From: Tachypleus tridentatus
Taxonomy: Eukaryota > Arthropoda > Merostomata > Xiphosura > Limulidae
DNA: 64,000 bases
Direction of reading: 5' to 3'
Assembly (NCBI RefSeq): GCF_004210375.1
Contig: NC_134834.1
Location: forward strand, 37,786,264-37,850,263
Shown: positions 14,901 through 29,900 of the stretch, piece by piece
Position numbering within the stretch: the first letter of the stretch is position 1
How the letters are laid out: each line of letters begins with the position of its first letter
The notes under the pieces: generated by a model
What the model saw: only the letters and a program-made list of their open reading frames with translations
Told to the model about the DNA's origin: nothing
Databases searched by the model: none
Made by a program: the position numbers and the translations under genes

Positions 14901-17900
14901 ATACTGATCTTGTAGAAGAAACTTCTTTGGTTAACCAAAAGCAGTTTACAACCAATGTTTTTAATAGTAGTTAGATATAAATTTGTTTGCTATAGTTGAG
15001 ACTGATTACAAATGTCTCTAATCAGCTAATTAAAAGATCACCTACAAAAGTTATACTCTTGATAAAACATATCTACTATCATGCCTCAAAGTTAGAGAGG
15101 GTATTTTTCTTACAGACATGAAAACTTGCATTTATAGAACTTAAACAATCAAATTACAAAACAGTTTTTTAAACAGATGCTGTCACGATCTTAAAAGTCA
15201 GTAAAGCATTACTAGACTTTACAGTATTAAACAGTACACTACATACGTTACTCCTTCAATGTTTAAAAAATACCAATATAACTGTTCAAACTTGTTTGAA
15301 AGAGTCTTTATTAAAATACAAAGCAAGATAGACTATAAACCTCTTGGCATTATTTCACATGCCTTTATAACACGAAGGGGCTTAGTGGGATTATTAACAT
15401 CCAAGTAGTTGATAAAACCAGACAGAGACACAGAAAGAAGGTAATTTCCTTGCCAAAGACAGCTGACTTGTTGGTCTGAGACTTCTCTTCCAAATGTGAA
15501 TTCTCTGCATATCAAAAGTAGTATGAACAATAATTAATACTTAAACTTAATTTTCTTGTTTCAATTAAAATTTATACATATATATTAGGTGAGCAAACGT
15601 AACTGTTCAGTTGAACATCTTTCACCCTTTCACATTTCTGTGCATGTCACTTACCTCTAAAATTTAATTAGAAAACATTTACTACCAATATATATATGTA
15701 AACATAAAATTTTGAATCCTAAAATACATTAAGTCTTATTTTTAAGAGAAACCTTTATAACTAACTTTAAAACTTCATGTACTGTCAAGTAGACAACAAG
15801 CCATGAAAACACTAAATACACTGTACCTTCACTAATACAATGGCAGTTGTCTAAAGGTAGATCTATAAAGATACTTTCATATCCTTTTGACACATACATT
15901 AAATATTAAAATAATTTATTACTTGTATCAACTACATTTATTTTTAACTCCTGACATACTCACCTTCAATAGCTTTATTGTTTAAGCTATACAATCTATA
16001 TAATGATGTTAGAAATACATGTATAGTTATTAGACAGAGCTCATTTTATGCTAATCTAACAAAGTTATTCTGAAACTGTTGCATAGTTATCATGAATACA
16101 AGTAAGACAGGATTTAGGAACTACCACCCCAAATAGGGAATATGGAACCTAATAACTGTTGATCCTAAAAAGCACAATACTATGAAAGCATAAGTGGGGG
16201 GGAAAACATGCATGCAAGTCACATCACTTAATTGAAGAAAACTGAGGAAGAGGAGAAACCAAAGATGATAGAAAGACTTACCCTGTAAGAAATAAGAGAA
16301 GATGAATACAAACATCCAAAAACAGCACATAAGATGTAACCAATTCTTCAGGTAAGGGAGGTACAGGAAAACCAGGAAGTTGAAATGGATAATTGAAGTC
16401 CTTGTTTTGGAGGAACTGTGGTTGAGGTGTGGGAACAAAAGGCTGGCTCACTTAATGTTCAACAGTGTTGCAGATAAATGGATAAATCCACTGACAGGTT
16501 GCCTGCAAACAAGACCTGAGAAAGAACACTTACCACTTTGACTTGCACCAGGAACTAAACTTTGGGGTTCAGTGAAGAGTTTATGCAATGAGTGGTTAAA
16601 ACAAAAAAACTTAAGCTGAACATGAATTTTTAAAATAACAAAAAGCAAATCCAAATACAACTGCTGGGTCAGTAACATGTCACATGAGCCAGTTATGCTC
16701 ATATTTGTGCAGTAATAATGAATTGCATGAGACTAGAATCTTTAAATCTCAATAGGGGAAGCTGAAGGCTTGTGCTACATGGATAAAAAGGTTTGCATAT
16801 ACAGCAGCACTGAACAAAATTAGTTAATTTTGTTAAAAGAGGTAAGTGCCATATTGTTTGTTTTTTAAATTAAAATTAGCTTTTGAGACCTATAAATCAC
16901 AACATAACTTCAGAATGAATGAATAAGCATTTTAAAACATCTTTATGCTGATTAGATAAAAACTCGTTAAATGAACTTGCAACTACAAATATTGGATTTA
17001 CATTAGCCCTACTGAAAAACAAACCATTATCCTAATATGTTAGACCTGATATACAAGTGTATGCAATTCTCCTTAAAACAAACAAGAATGTAAGGAAAAA
17101 CTTTCATTCCAAGTAGAAATGGCAAAGTAGAGTATTTTATACATATGTATGTAAATACAATTTACTAAGAATTTTGTAAGCTTGTATTTTAATTGTAACA
17201 AGTTTTTATAATAGCAAATTCTCAAAAATATGGTACCACCTTAAAACCACTTTAAGTAAAAATCACAAGATTTTCTGGGTTACAACTAACAGTTACTGAA
17301 TAGCAACTTACGAAATTAGAGACATTGTTGCTACATCCCAGAGCCTGCATGTTTTGTCTCCAGATGCTGTTAGAAGCCGTGAATTATCTGGACTCCAAGA
17401 CACCTGTTTGGTTTTGGAAAGAGTTATAAAAGGTAAATGTTCATTTAAAGCAACTTTCATTCTCCATGATAAAAGTGATGGTGTTCTAATCTAGTATCTT
17501 TGCAATTCAAGGATTCTAAATACAAAAAATGACTATTGTAGTTAATGGTATCTAGTAAGCCTTATGCCTAAACATTTGTTTATGTAAAGCTTAATTGCCA
17601 CTTAAGAAACTGAACCCTTCTATAAACACAATGGCAATCACATTTTAACACCATTATTACAATGATTATTGCATACATCATGTTTGTATTTATTTCTAAT
17701 TGTCTCTTATTTTGTAACTTTCCTTCTATGATGTTTAAGAAACTATTTCCCCATTCATCACCTTTTTAAAGTTTCCTTACATTTTCACAACATACTTTAT
17801 TTTGAAAGTTATTTTAAGCTCAGTAAAACATTTAGTGCACACTAACTCAAAAAGTTCAGTTTATTAGAAATCAAAAATCTTTATCTGAAACTAAAAAGTT

Positions 17901-20900
17901 AAGTCTACTTCCGATATTGGCAAGAAAGGACTTACACTATATATTCCTCCATTGTGGGCAGGAGTACCAATCTGTCCAACCTGAGTATACTCTTTTCCAT
18001 TATATAGGAAAAGCTTAAAAAAATGAAACAAATGTAACATTGAATATTACTTTACATATTTGCAGTTTCAAAATGCGACTAATTCTTAGATGTTTTGTTG
18101 TTGTTTTACTATGCCTAGTCTTTTGTTTCATGAGAAAAATATTTCAGTCAATTCAACTGTACAAGTCATTATATAATAATGTATTTTGATACTGCTGTAC
18201 TAACTGTAGTAATTATTTCCTAATACTAGAATCAAAACACCCTGCCCTAAAGAAATCACACTAAGGTTAAATTGTTTAGCTGGTAAGGAAGTGATTCAGT
18301 ACTTATTTAGAGAAAGTATCACATGATTAAAACAACTCCTGTAAAAGTGTTGTTTAATGCATAAGGTGGTCTACATGTATCCAGTGTATGCAGAAGAAAA
18401 GTTAGAACTTATTTTACAAAAATAAAACTAAGATTGCAACATTTCTGCAAAAAGGTTCAGCATTATTATTATTAGCATTATAAAATATAAACAAAAATAA
18501 AGAACATAACTACTGCATTGTGATATATTGGAATGAAGGAGAAGATAAATAGAAGACACATGTACACTTGCATAATGAAATACCTTCACTCTTTAAATTA
18601 TATACCAATAGTGGATAAAATTTGCAGTTTGTACAAAACTGTAGTTTAAAGTACTAATAGGATTGAGAGCAAGAAAACCTTGGCAAATGGAAGTGCATAA
18701 AATATGAACAAGTACCAAACACAACATGTGCAATTACACACAAACATGCATATAAATGTACATGTTTTAAACAAAGATAAGCCCAATAACAGACATTTAA
18801 ACTATGTAAAAAGATTTTTAAAAACTTATTTTAACCAATCCACATAACAAATCAATTCCTAGGTAGATTTCCTCATAAATACTAAAGTTTAATAAATACA
18901 GTTTAATTTCTCAATTTTAGAAACTGAATATTAATAAAATTATTCTTTAAATTCCAGGAATAACAAATTCCTAATATAAAGTTTAATTTGAATATACATT
19001 TAATACCATACAAATCAGGTTGAATATTATTAAAAATAAATTTTCCAGTATTACAAAACTTAATTACACAAGATAAGTTAAAACTAAATTTTAAACACAA
19101 GAAATGGAAAATTCTAAAAAAGTATCTATTTAACATAAAAAGACTAATGCTAAAAAATGTTAAAATTTAAAACAACAATTTAAAGTACAATGAAATAATA
19201 AAATTAAGTAGGAAGGGTAGCTAGTCAATCATTACCTTACTACTACCTGGGCTTCCACTAGAAAAATAACTCTCATCCACTGTGGCTAAACAATATAATT
19301 TTCTTTTAGCCACAGTGAAAGTTGTTTAGCCACAATTTTAGGTTACCAAAAACTGTGTGGTGCATGACTTTTAATATGCATCAATTCCATCCAGTAAAAA
19401 ATAGTTGTAATTACATGAAAATCTACAAGACATTAAGTTTTGTACCATTTTTTTTTCTTCCCCAGCAATTTTCCCCACCAAAAAAACAAAAATAAAATAA
19501 ACATGATAAAGGGGAAAATAAAGAGATACATTTCTCAAAATAACACAATAAAAAATTACTTAAAATTAAAATATGGTAGCATGACTAGTAAGTAGATAAA
19601 TCCAATGACAGCTCTTCAGCCAAATCATTCTCAACACGTGAGGTTCCAAAAGCACATTTCTTCAACAGGGAATGGTACCCACGTCTGTCTTTGCGAGTTA
19701 CGCAGTATCTCAAAGCAGAGGCAAAGTTAAAATGATCTAAAAGGTTTGGACTCCATAGATAAGTTCAGTAACATTTCTGTCTTGGCCACAGACAAACTGC
19801 TCCTGGCATCTGTTTTGATACTGTTGTACCTGCTAATTCCCCACTCACAATCAGATATAACTGGAATTATTAATCCAATTGCTGCAAGCTGAGACAGATT
19901 TGGAAAAGTTTGACAGGTCTGGTGGATGTATTCCTTGTAGAAGCTTTTCAAGTTTGTTTTTGTGAGCATCCTGTTCCATTATGTTCCTTAGTAGCAGCCA
20001 TTCAGTTAGTGCCTCATCCTCATTGAACGAAAGGAGAGTTTCTTCAGATCATTCTCAGATACTGCTCTGCTGTGACATGGGCTAAATATTTAAAAAAATG
20101 GCATTATGTTAGTGTCTGGAAATGCTACTTGTAGTCTTGTGACCACCTCTTCAACAAATGATTCAGCAGCTGATCTGTACTTTTCACATTGTTTATCAGT
20201 ATCTTTGATGTCATGGCCTCTGTAAAAAGTGTAATCACTGGCATCAGGAGCTTGTGGGAGTTCCTTCAGTGCAGTCTGTGTGTAAGGACCAGTGATGTAT
20301 ACCAGCAACTGAATTGACAAAATTGACCCATCAATAATTACTTTAGCCTGATCATAAGATAAATCAGCTCTCTGTAGAGATCTTGACAAAAGTCTAAGAA
20401 TGCCAACAGCATCAGTCAAAAAATGTGTCCTCATGACAAAGCTGTGACATGACATTTGCTGGACTAGACCATGTAGCAAGGCTTGGCCTGGAGTACCACA
20501 TTCCATTGCTATGACCTGCAGGTCACAGATGCAATACAGTTGACTAGTGCTTGGACAGAATCATTAAAAAAGCGAGCCATCGTGTGAAGAACACTTGCTT
20601 GATTTTGTTGCTTTTCTCTTCAAGCAATGCGTTGCTCTCTTCCAGAACCTGACACAACTTAGAATATTTCAGGCTTTTTGCAAATTGGTTCAAAACTGAA
20701 ATGTACTTCACAAAATATGGCACCTGGTTTGCTGCCTTTTCAGCTGCCAACTAGTCTGTGTGCCAAACAATGACTTGTTATTATCCAGGGGCATTCCTCC
20801 TTAAATTTTGTAGCAACACCTGTTTTTATTCCCACCATGACATTTGCACCATCAGTTGCAAGTCCAACAAAATCAACATCAAGTAATCCTCAATCTGCCA

Positions 20901-23900
20901 TGACAGTGCATTGTGTGGTAGATAGAATCAGCCCCAGTGTTGGTCAGCTCACGCACAGCAAGGAATAGACCTGTAACCTCACATATAGAGGCGTTTCCTG
21001 CATCAGTTGCTTCATCTGCTTCAAGAGCAAAAAATGTGAAAGGCAGTCTGCCTGCATTTCATCCTGAACTACATGATTTAGGGCACTATACATATCATCC
21101 AGAGACTGGCTGTGGATGTATATGAAGCTCTCTGTTCCACTTTGTGACTGAGTAGTTTCTTTAGAGAGGTCACTCCCTGTTAAAATATATACAAGAACTT
21201 GTGTTTTGAAATAAGACCAATTAAAGTAAAGATATTTGGAAGAATTGGCTAGCTACTTAATTTTTGATAGATATCTTCAAAATGTTTCACTTTCAGAAAG
21301 TTGTCAAATTGCCTTTTGTTTAAGAAAATATTGTAGAAAACAGAAAGTATCTTATTAATACTAGAATGAAGAATATTCTTACATTGAATACTTGTAGTGA
21401 GAGGAGGGAATGAAACTTCACAGTTGGGATGGCTTCCTTTGCTTGTACAAGTAATGTGGCCATCTGTGCCTGAATGCCACCTTTACACCCCACATACACA
21501 TTCACAGCAGCAGTTGACATGTCCTTCAAAACTTATGATCCTACTGCACTGCGATGATCTTCTGACCGTGCATGCTTCACCAAGTCGTCTTTTTTAGGCT
21601 TAGTAGCAGTTTTTCCAGTGGGATCATAAATATGTCTTATTGTCCCTGCATAATTTGCAATGAAATGCATTTATTGGGAAACATGTTCCAGCCAAGAAAA
21701 CTGAAAACCAAGTTTCTTTAACAACTCTGAAAATCACAGGTATATATATATATATTTTTTTTCCCACACCAACAGTCTGATCACTGCTGCAAGCTTAAGT
21801 TTCTTCAGAGCTGTCTTTTCTTTTGGAAGTGGGTTTCCCACCATCAGTTGGTTTGATGAAAGTCAGATTTTCTCTGATTATTGTTTGTGTACCATGGGCA
21901 GAATCAAACATGTAGCATAAGAAATGAAAATAAAATAAATCATTAGCACAGCTGAGTAATAATTTTTGGTTTTTTAATTTAATTTGTTAGTTGTTGTATC
22001 CCCAAAACCATAAAAATACATAAAGAAAATACAGATTACAGTCAGTGGTAGTTTTTAAAGATGTTTCTTGTTTCTTCAACTCGCTGGGGGCACCTCTGGT
22101 CATTTGTCATCATTAATGGCGTGGATGACAATAAAAACCACAAAAGCTGTTAAGACCAAAACTTGAGCAGCATAAATAAAGGAAAACCATCCAAGACCAA
22201 AATATATCTTTTGCCACTGTAGCAAATCAACACTAGATTTTTTAGCCACAGGTTGTTTTTTTTCGCCATTGGCGATGTGGCTAATGGCTAGCGGAAGTCT
22301 AGACAACAGGCTTGGTGTAACATGCACAAGTCCATTATATATTTGCACACATTAAGAATTTGCACTACAACTTTTGATGTAACAAGTGTATCTTCACAGA
22401 ATTTTGTAGACTTTAGTACATAAAATTAATTTTTACTAATTTTTTTATATGAAATATTTACTAAACATTAGTGAGAATAGTTTTGTTACTAGTACGAGTG
22501 CAAGATTGTGTTATGAATAAACACTATTCATCTCAAAAATCTGATATTTACATAATCTCTAGAACCTCTTAAATACTTTTCAAATGTTTGTTTTCACTAA
22601 GACTGTTATTTTCTATAACTGTAGGATCTGCAACTTATCAAACCTTGCAAGCATTGTTAAAATAAAAAAAAATTAGGAAATGTAAATGCTTCTTTCATGC
22701 TAGAAAGACAGAACATGAAAATAACAGTATAAATGTTTAGTCTAAGTAGTTTAAGTCTCATAATACTATATATTATTATGTTGACGTACCAGTCATGCAT
22801 AGCTAACATTATACAACTTGCACTGAAATGATGCATATGCACTCATGTTCGATATCCAGTAATATAAAAACTGACTAAGTTCTTCCTGTCTTGGCTGGGT
22901 TTTAGTGGACTAGTATTTTGTAACATACAGTCACATAAATTACCCTTTAAATTTTTTTTTTTTTTATTAAAATAGACTAATGAATCAAGAAGTAAAGCAA
23001 GCAATTCTCTTCTCACTATGAACTTTGTACTCTGTTGCTGCACCTTAAGATATATCTTCCATGTAAAGTATTTTGTGTGAAAGTGTAGGTTTTATAACAG
23101 TTGAATAACTTTCAAATCATAAATAACTAACTATACTGATACCAGAAAATTCCACTACAGTTTATCAAACCTAGTGACTAAGATGTATTCAGATTTTAAA
23201 AAATAGGAAATTTCAGGTAAACTAAAGACACACCCTACCTCCTTGATACAAGGAAACATTTCAAAAAGTGGAAAGAGTTGAACAGGGCCACCATGTTTGA
23301 TTGAGTACAAAGTCATATCTCAAATTAAAAAGATTTGGTTTTTAATTTATATTCTAGATTGTAAATACTGGTAATTTGAATTCTTAGTTTATACAAACCT
23401 ATAAAGTTAGTATTCTGAAATACTAAATTTCTAATTTCAACAAGCACTGCTTTCAACATACCAAGCAAGTCACTAAAACTATATATAAATGTGTTCTTCT
23501 AATATTCACTTTAAAATTAAAGAAGTTAACCAATATAAAATATCAAAACTTAGAATCAAATTGTAGATAATTCAGATTTATTGACAAATTCATAATAGAA
23601 ATAATCAATAAACAGGGAAAAAAAGAGCACAAGAAAAATATGAAACTGGCCATCAGCAATCAGATGATACTACCGAGTGAAAGAGGTCCATGATGTGCTT
23701 ACCTGTCTAACAAATGGAAAGGACAAGCATCAATAATATGCTGCATACAAACAGAAGGTATACATTAGGTAAGATATTAACTATGATCACATGAGGTGAT
23801 AATATTTTCAAAATACATTTTTGAACAGCAGATCACATATCAGAGTATACAAATATTCTGAAAGATGTCCAATTCTTTGGATTCCACTGTAATTGCACCA

Positions 23901-26900
23901 AATCTTTTTCCAATGTATGTTCACCTTCATAAAATTTTGCACATTATTAGTACCAGAAAATTGTCAAATTTTCACACGTGAAATGTTTGTAAATTCTTAA
24001 TAACCTTTCACCTGTCTTATATCCACCACAAAAAAAAAAATAATAATAATAATAATAATTAGGGAGTAGATTTAAAATGATATTTAACTTCTAGAATTAC
24101 TGAATTGAAAAAGGAAATAATTTTTTTTTTTTTTTTTTCAATAGCTTAAATCTTATACCATTATGTTTATCTTTATTTTAGCCTTTCGGTTATGATTAAC
24201 ATTATGGAAGTTGCACACAGGCAACTTTATATTACCCTGTCCAATAACATAAAACTGGTCCATAAAAAGAGCTGCTTTTAACTTTGTATTCTACAAAGTA
24301 CTGGTCCATTAGAACAAGTTAAATTTTAGTTATAATACATTACCCATGTACATTATTACTATTTACAAATAAATAGTCAAGTTTCATTTTCTGTCCTAGA
24401 CTAAAGAATAAATAAAAACAAAATCCCCTGTAGTTACAAATATCTGTACTCAATATAATTCACTCCATTTGCAAAATTTTACAAGGGTTAGTATGTACAA
24501 CAAAAATAGTTTACGTTTTCTATATGCATTTTGAAATAAAAGTTAAGTTACTACATCAGTAACTAAGTATTCCAGTTACTTAGTCATGTTTACTAACTAA
24601 ACAAGCTTTATTTGATTCTAAAAGAAAATATTTTAATCACCATTCCATTTTCTACTTTGGAAGTCTACAGTGAAAATGTTTTTCCCTCATAAAACACTTT
24701 AAGGGCTGATAAAGCCATTAATAATCCCAAAGTTGTAAATCACTTGGTGAACATTGTAGCTTATGTCATCCCATTGAATTTCATAGTGCATGACTTAGAT
24801 GGGAGATGCTGTTGACCAAATTTTGTGAAAAAGTGTTTTTTTCTTTATTTCACCTAATCTGACATTAAATGTAAAAAAACAAAAAGTTAAATTTTTTATA
24901 TTTAGCTACTTTTATAACAAAATGTACAAGTTACATGATATATAGTACTTAAAAAGTTTTTGCTGTTCACCATTAATGAAACAATACTTTTTTATACTAA
25001 TTTTTCCATTGCACTAAAGTTCTTATTTAACTAAATGCAAAGAGCACATAGAACATTATCTGCATTTGGCATGTTATTTTTCTAATTACCAGTATTTCTG
25101 GTTTTTTTTTACCAGTGTGACAAGAGCCATTAAAATTTCAGCTAAGCTCTGTTTCTCATAGAAACAAAGTAGACAATTCTCTGCATAGAAAAAAAAACAT
25201 ACAAAACACCATTTGATAGATTAAAACCTTAATACTGTATTTATAACCAATAGAAAGCCAAACAGTAGAGAACTATTGACAATTTTTGTAAGAGAATGCA
25301 ACAGGCGGGCAAAGTAAATTGGGTCCAAAAGTTTATGGCTTTAACAAAATGAGATTTAAGGCTATGAAAATCATACTTACTTGAGTAATATAACTAATTT
25401 GTATTAAATTTTGTACTTTAAGGGGGATACCTAGTAATATCACTATTTTTATACTGGCTGTTTTTACCCATTTCCTTATTTACTGTTTTCTACGCTTTTA
25501 CACCTGAAGTCACATCTGCACTAGGGCAACATTTTCTTAGTTGAATGTGCATATTATACACCCATAACCAGAATTACACTTTTGCAGTTAAAATAATAGT
25601 AAACATGCATTTTAAAAGATAGCTAGTAGGATATTTTAGGATGCATTCTTACTTCAAGTGGGTTTCTCATCATCAAGAAGAAGAGTAAACAATTCACTTT
25701 TGTTTTACCTACCATTTTGTTTAATTAGTGCAACATTCTATTTATCCACTGCAATTTAGTAAAAACTTCACTTTTACTGCAATTTGCAATTGCATAAAAA
25801 TATGAAAGACTTTCTTTTTGTTACCATTACATGGAAACCACAACTTTGTTCTCCTACTTAAGGAATTTTCCTTTTTGGATCATACTTTTTCCCTTCTCTC
25901 CAGTTTCACTTCACTTTTGGAGCTTACAAATCCTAATAAGCTATCTGAACATTACTAAAAAACACTGTACACAATTATAAATTAAAATTTCATAAATAGC
26001 AACAAACACTCAAGAGGAAATGACCAATTACATGTAATGCAAGCATGTTTGCTTACTTAATTGAATTAAAGTTGTAAAGTTTTACATTTGAAACTTCCTG
26101 GGTAATGCTGTACTTTACTAGATAAACTATACAAGCTGATTGAAGGTTCTTAATATTTACAAGTCCACTGCAGCAGAGATTTATGTTTTAGCAGGCCAAT
26201 GTAATTTTGTTTAATCATGGATAACTTAAATTCTATCTCTGGCTCAAATATTCATTTTTCATATAAGCTTACAAGTTACCACAAAATTTCATTCAAGTGC
26301 AATATAGTTCTATTCATAGAATTTTCTGCATTAGTAAAAATTGAAAGATGAAGTTGTACCTTTCCATCAAATCCTGCTGTGGCAAACAGTTCTCCATTTG
26401 GAGAATATCTGACACTCTGCACAAACCGGCTGTGGTCCTACAAGGGTAGAAAAGAAAAATGTAACATTGCAATTGAACACTATATGGCAACATAAGCCAA
26501 TTATTGTATGCCTTAATTCTGTTAATTAGCTTTGAAATTAACAAGAAAACACACACACACACACAAATAGCTTATTTGAACCATTTCCTAACAAGCATGC
26601 AATTAAAAGAAATATTAAATAACTTCTATACCCCAAATAATTTGTTTCACCAAGAAACTTTCTTGGACAAATAATCTTCACATGATTAGTGGTGTGAAAA
26701 CTTTGTAAAAAAAACCAAAAAAACAACTAAGTTAAACCTAATACTTTGCAATTGGATGTTGAGTTAAATAACAAAGTTAAAAGTAATTTCTACTTCAAAC
26801 ACTTGACCATGAATAAGATTTACTTTCTTATTCATGGCTAAAATGTTAAAGTATAACATATCACTATATATAAATAAGCCTCAAGTATTACGAGATTTAA

Positions 26901-29900
26901 TTTTAAAAAAAACCAAAAAAACACACACAACTTGGTAAAAATTTAATTAGTTTTTCAACTATGAACGACAAGTATCACTTAACATTTAAAATTTATGAAA
27001 TGACACCAAAATAAGTTTTTAGATTTAGAAATTTTGCTTTCAAATTAATCTTGAAAAATTGCATGGAAAATAAAAGAATTAGTTTTTAATGAGTTGAAAC
27101 ACTTGAAATCAAGTTGCTAATAAATTTGAAATAACATCAACTATCATGTAATTATTGATAATTGTTTAGACTCATTACATAACTAACTTAAAAAGGTATT
27201 TTATATTAAATACAAGCAAACAATTTGATCATCAATAAGCCAAGAGGAAAGTGCAAAAACAAAAAGTAGAGCAAGTAGATGAAATTCAGAGTTTAATTTA
27301 TTTAATTTCACACAGATGATGTAATTCTAGTGTGTAGCATCTATGAAAACAGTTACCCTAAACTTACAGTGAGTGTAAGTTTAAATTTGAATGGTGGACC
27401 CTCATAAATCTGTACCGAGTTATCATCACTTCCTGTGATTATTCTAAGTGGACGACAAGGGCGGAAGTCACAAGAGTTAATTAATTTACTGTGTCCAGTA
27501 ATTTCCCCAACAGATGTTCCAACTTCTATCCTGATCACATGGCCAAACCTAAAGTAAACACACAAGTGGAAATACATTCTTTTAATAGAAGTTCATTAAA
27601 ATAATATTTGCCAAAACTTAATGGTATATTTAATCTTTCAAACCACATTAAGTTCCTTAAAAACTTTACTTCAAGTTGCTAAACTTTGTGATGAGCAATG
27701 AATTTATGAAAAATGTATTAAATTTTAAAAGCACTAACATTTCATAAATAGTTCAGTACAATTACAAAGGGGAGGAGTTACTGAATCAAACATTTTACCA
27801 GCAGAAAACACTAACATGTTAATTAAGTTACAAATAAATTTAGTTATTTAGGAAAAACATTTACCCAATATAACAAACAAACAAACATGTTTGTAACATT
27901 GTTGGTAAATACCTTTTCTTTCCTTTTCCAACAACTACTATCCTCTCACTGTCATATGACCAGGCTAAGTCTTTTACCTCACCAACAATTGGCTGAAACT
28001 CATTTTTCAGCCAATGTTGATTCTGACTAGTATCCCAAATCCTGAGTTTTCCAGATATATCTAGTAAACACAAGTACAAGAAATAAAAAGGAATGTATTT
28101 TGGCTATACCTTTAAAATAGAATTTCATAATTAAAAGCAAACAGTATTACACAACTACATTAATTTATTACAGCACTTTCAAGGATTTTGGAGAATATTA
28201 ATTATCTCCAGACAGGAGAAAGGCCATGTCATATCATTGACTTGCATTCAAAATTTTATTGAACTACTATTTTATAAATTTATGTCAGTATGTTTGGTAT
28301 GAAATTGTAGGTTATAATTCAAGTTATAGTATTGAATTATTTAAATTCTTCAAAGTATTAAACCAAAGAATGACACCTAAACATCAATTGTTTCATATCA
28401 CATGGCATGTTGAATGCAGCACTGGTTAAAATTAGGTGCCTGATGCTAAAAAAGTTTATGTATATTATAATAATGTATATGCATATGAATGAATCATTGT
28501 AACTTGGGTACTGTTAACCAGGCATGGCTGAAAGATTAATATAATAAAACCAAAATATATAAAAAGTGTACAATGCTATGAAATTCAAGCTATTTCATTT
28601 AAACATGTAGCTTTGTTTTAAAATTTTCTGTCTGAAAAAGTACAATTTATATTTATTTCCTAATTAATATGGTGGTTGCAAAATTAATTAAATCAACTGA
28701 GCCTGAACAGAGATTTATTAGTAAAAGCAAGTAAAATATGAAGATTTTTCTGAAGAAACATTTGATAACTGTCTGAATGTAAAGATTGTGTGAAATTTTC
28801 AAATTTTCTGATGCATAAAAAGTATTTTTAATTTTAAAAATAAGGCTTAAGAAACAACTGCTTAACAAACCTTAAAACTAAATAAAATATCCAATATTTT
28901 GCATGTCAAAGCCTTGTAATATTTAATAATCTGCCAAATTTCTTAAAAAGTAGAGCATGAGAGCTATAAAAATCACAACGGTTACAAAGTCAGTCCTAGG
29001 GATGGAGTCTATTCTGAAAGAGTTAAGGATTTGATAAAAGAGCCACTTTCTTATAAACAAAGAAAGTCCTTGAGTAGCAGACATATCAAAAAAGCAAAAG
29101 TCAAGCAACTTTTAACTGTAAAGGTAGATAATCAAAATTTTCCATGTGAATTTTGTTGTATAGTTTATACGGTTTTTACTATAAAGAAATTTTGCCTTAT
29201 TAACATTTACCTTCTTTGAAGATATTATTGTACCTACGAGTATAAGGGTATGGATTTCGTGTATCTATGTTTTCAGGTAATATACAGCATGATTCCATGA
29301 AATGTTTGGCAAAAACAGCTGGATGGAAGGAAGTAGATTCAGCCACGTAGGACTGATGTTACAAGTGGGGTATTTTAGGATTCTTTTGAAAAAAACTTTA
29401 CTTTTAAAAAAAATAAATTTGTTAATATTAAACCTGTCACAATGGGCTTGGTGGATTCCAACCTTGTGATCCACAAATAATCCTCAGTTTTCGTAACTTA
29501 ATATTTTATGCATCTTAATGAAATTTGGTTGACTTTCCATGCAAAAGTCATTCTGTATATTAAAAGTTTTTATAAATTAAGTATTTGTACTATAGATTTG
29601 TCTATGAATATATAGAATTAAGTGTTGACTGCTTCAGATCTAAATTGATGTTCATGTTAGAATCAAATACTTTTCACCTGAATATTGTCAGGTCTCATTT
29701 ACTTGATCTCTAAACCTCTTAAGAGAGTTTAATTTTTCTCAGTAAAAAATCACTTTTCTCTTCCATAACTAAGCAAAATTAGGTACCTTGCTAACTTAGT
29801 AACCCCCATAAAACATACAAAATAAATCTAAATTACTCTAATTTCTAGAATGACTGCAAATTTTAACATGAAACTACAATTATCTTAAACAGCTTAAAAC

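Larger units (their letters stand above)
18014..26359 (-). other. WDR1: WDR1 intron 6
   Basis: At 8.3 kb this is the longest intron. It carries the ZNF862-like hAT relic (19.6-22.35 kb), a tag shared with the palindromic elements (25.64 kb) and simple repeats. The stretch 22.4-25.6 kb shows nothing else. Confidence 0.8.

Noticed and set aside
15331-15362. Extending exon 9 (ACEIMPRG) to a GT donor
   Set aside because: The added residues break the conserved IK-GH junction and give the wrong phase for exon 10.
16121-16702. Two minus-strand ORFs (105 and 84 codons) between WDR1 exons 9 and 8
   Set aside because: No motif, no conserved splice phase and no match to the WDR1 protein; treated as intronic chance frames.
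22100-22348. 82-codon minus-strand ORF with a hydrophobic C-terminus as a membrane protein gene
   Set aside because: It starts at the edge of the hAT relic and has no recognised family; the hydrophobic end could be AT-rich read-through. Kept only as a possible N-terminus of the transposon.
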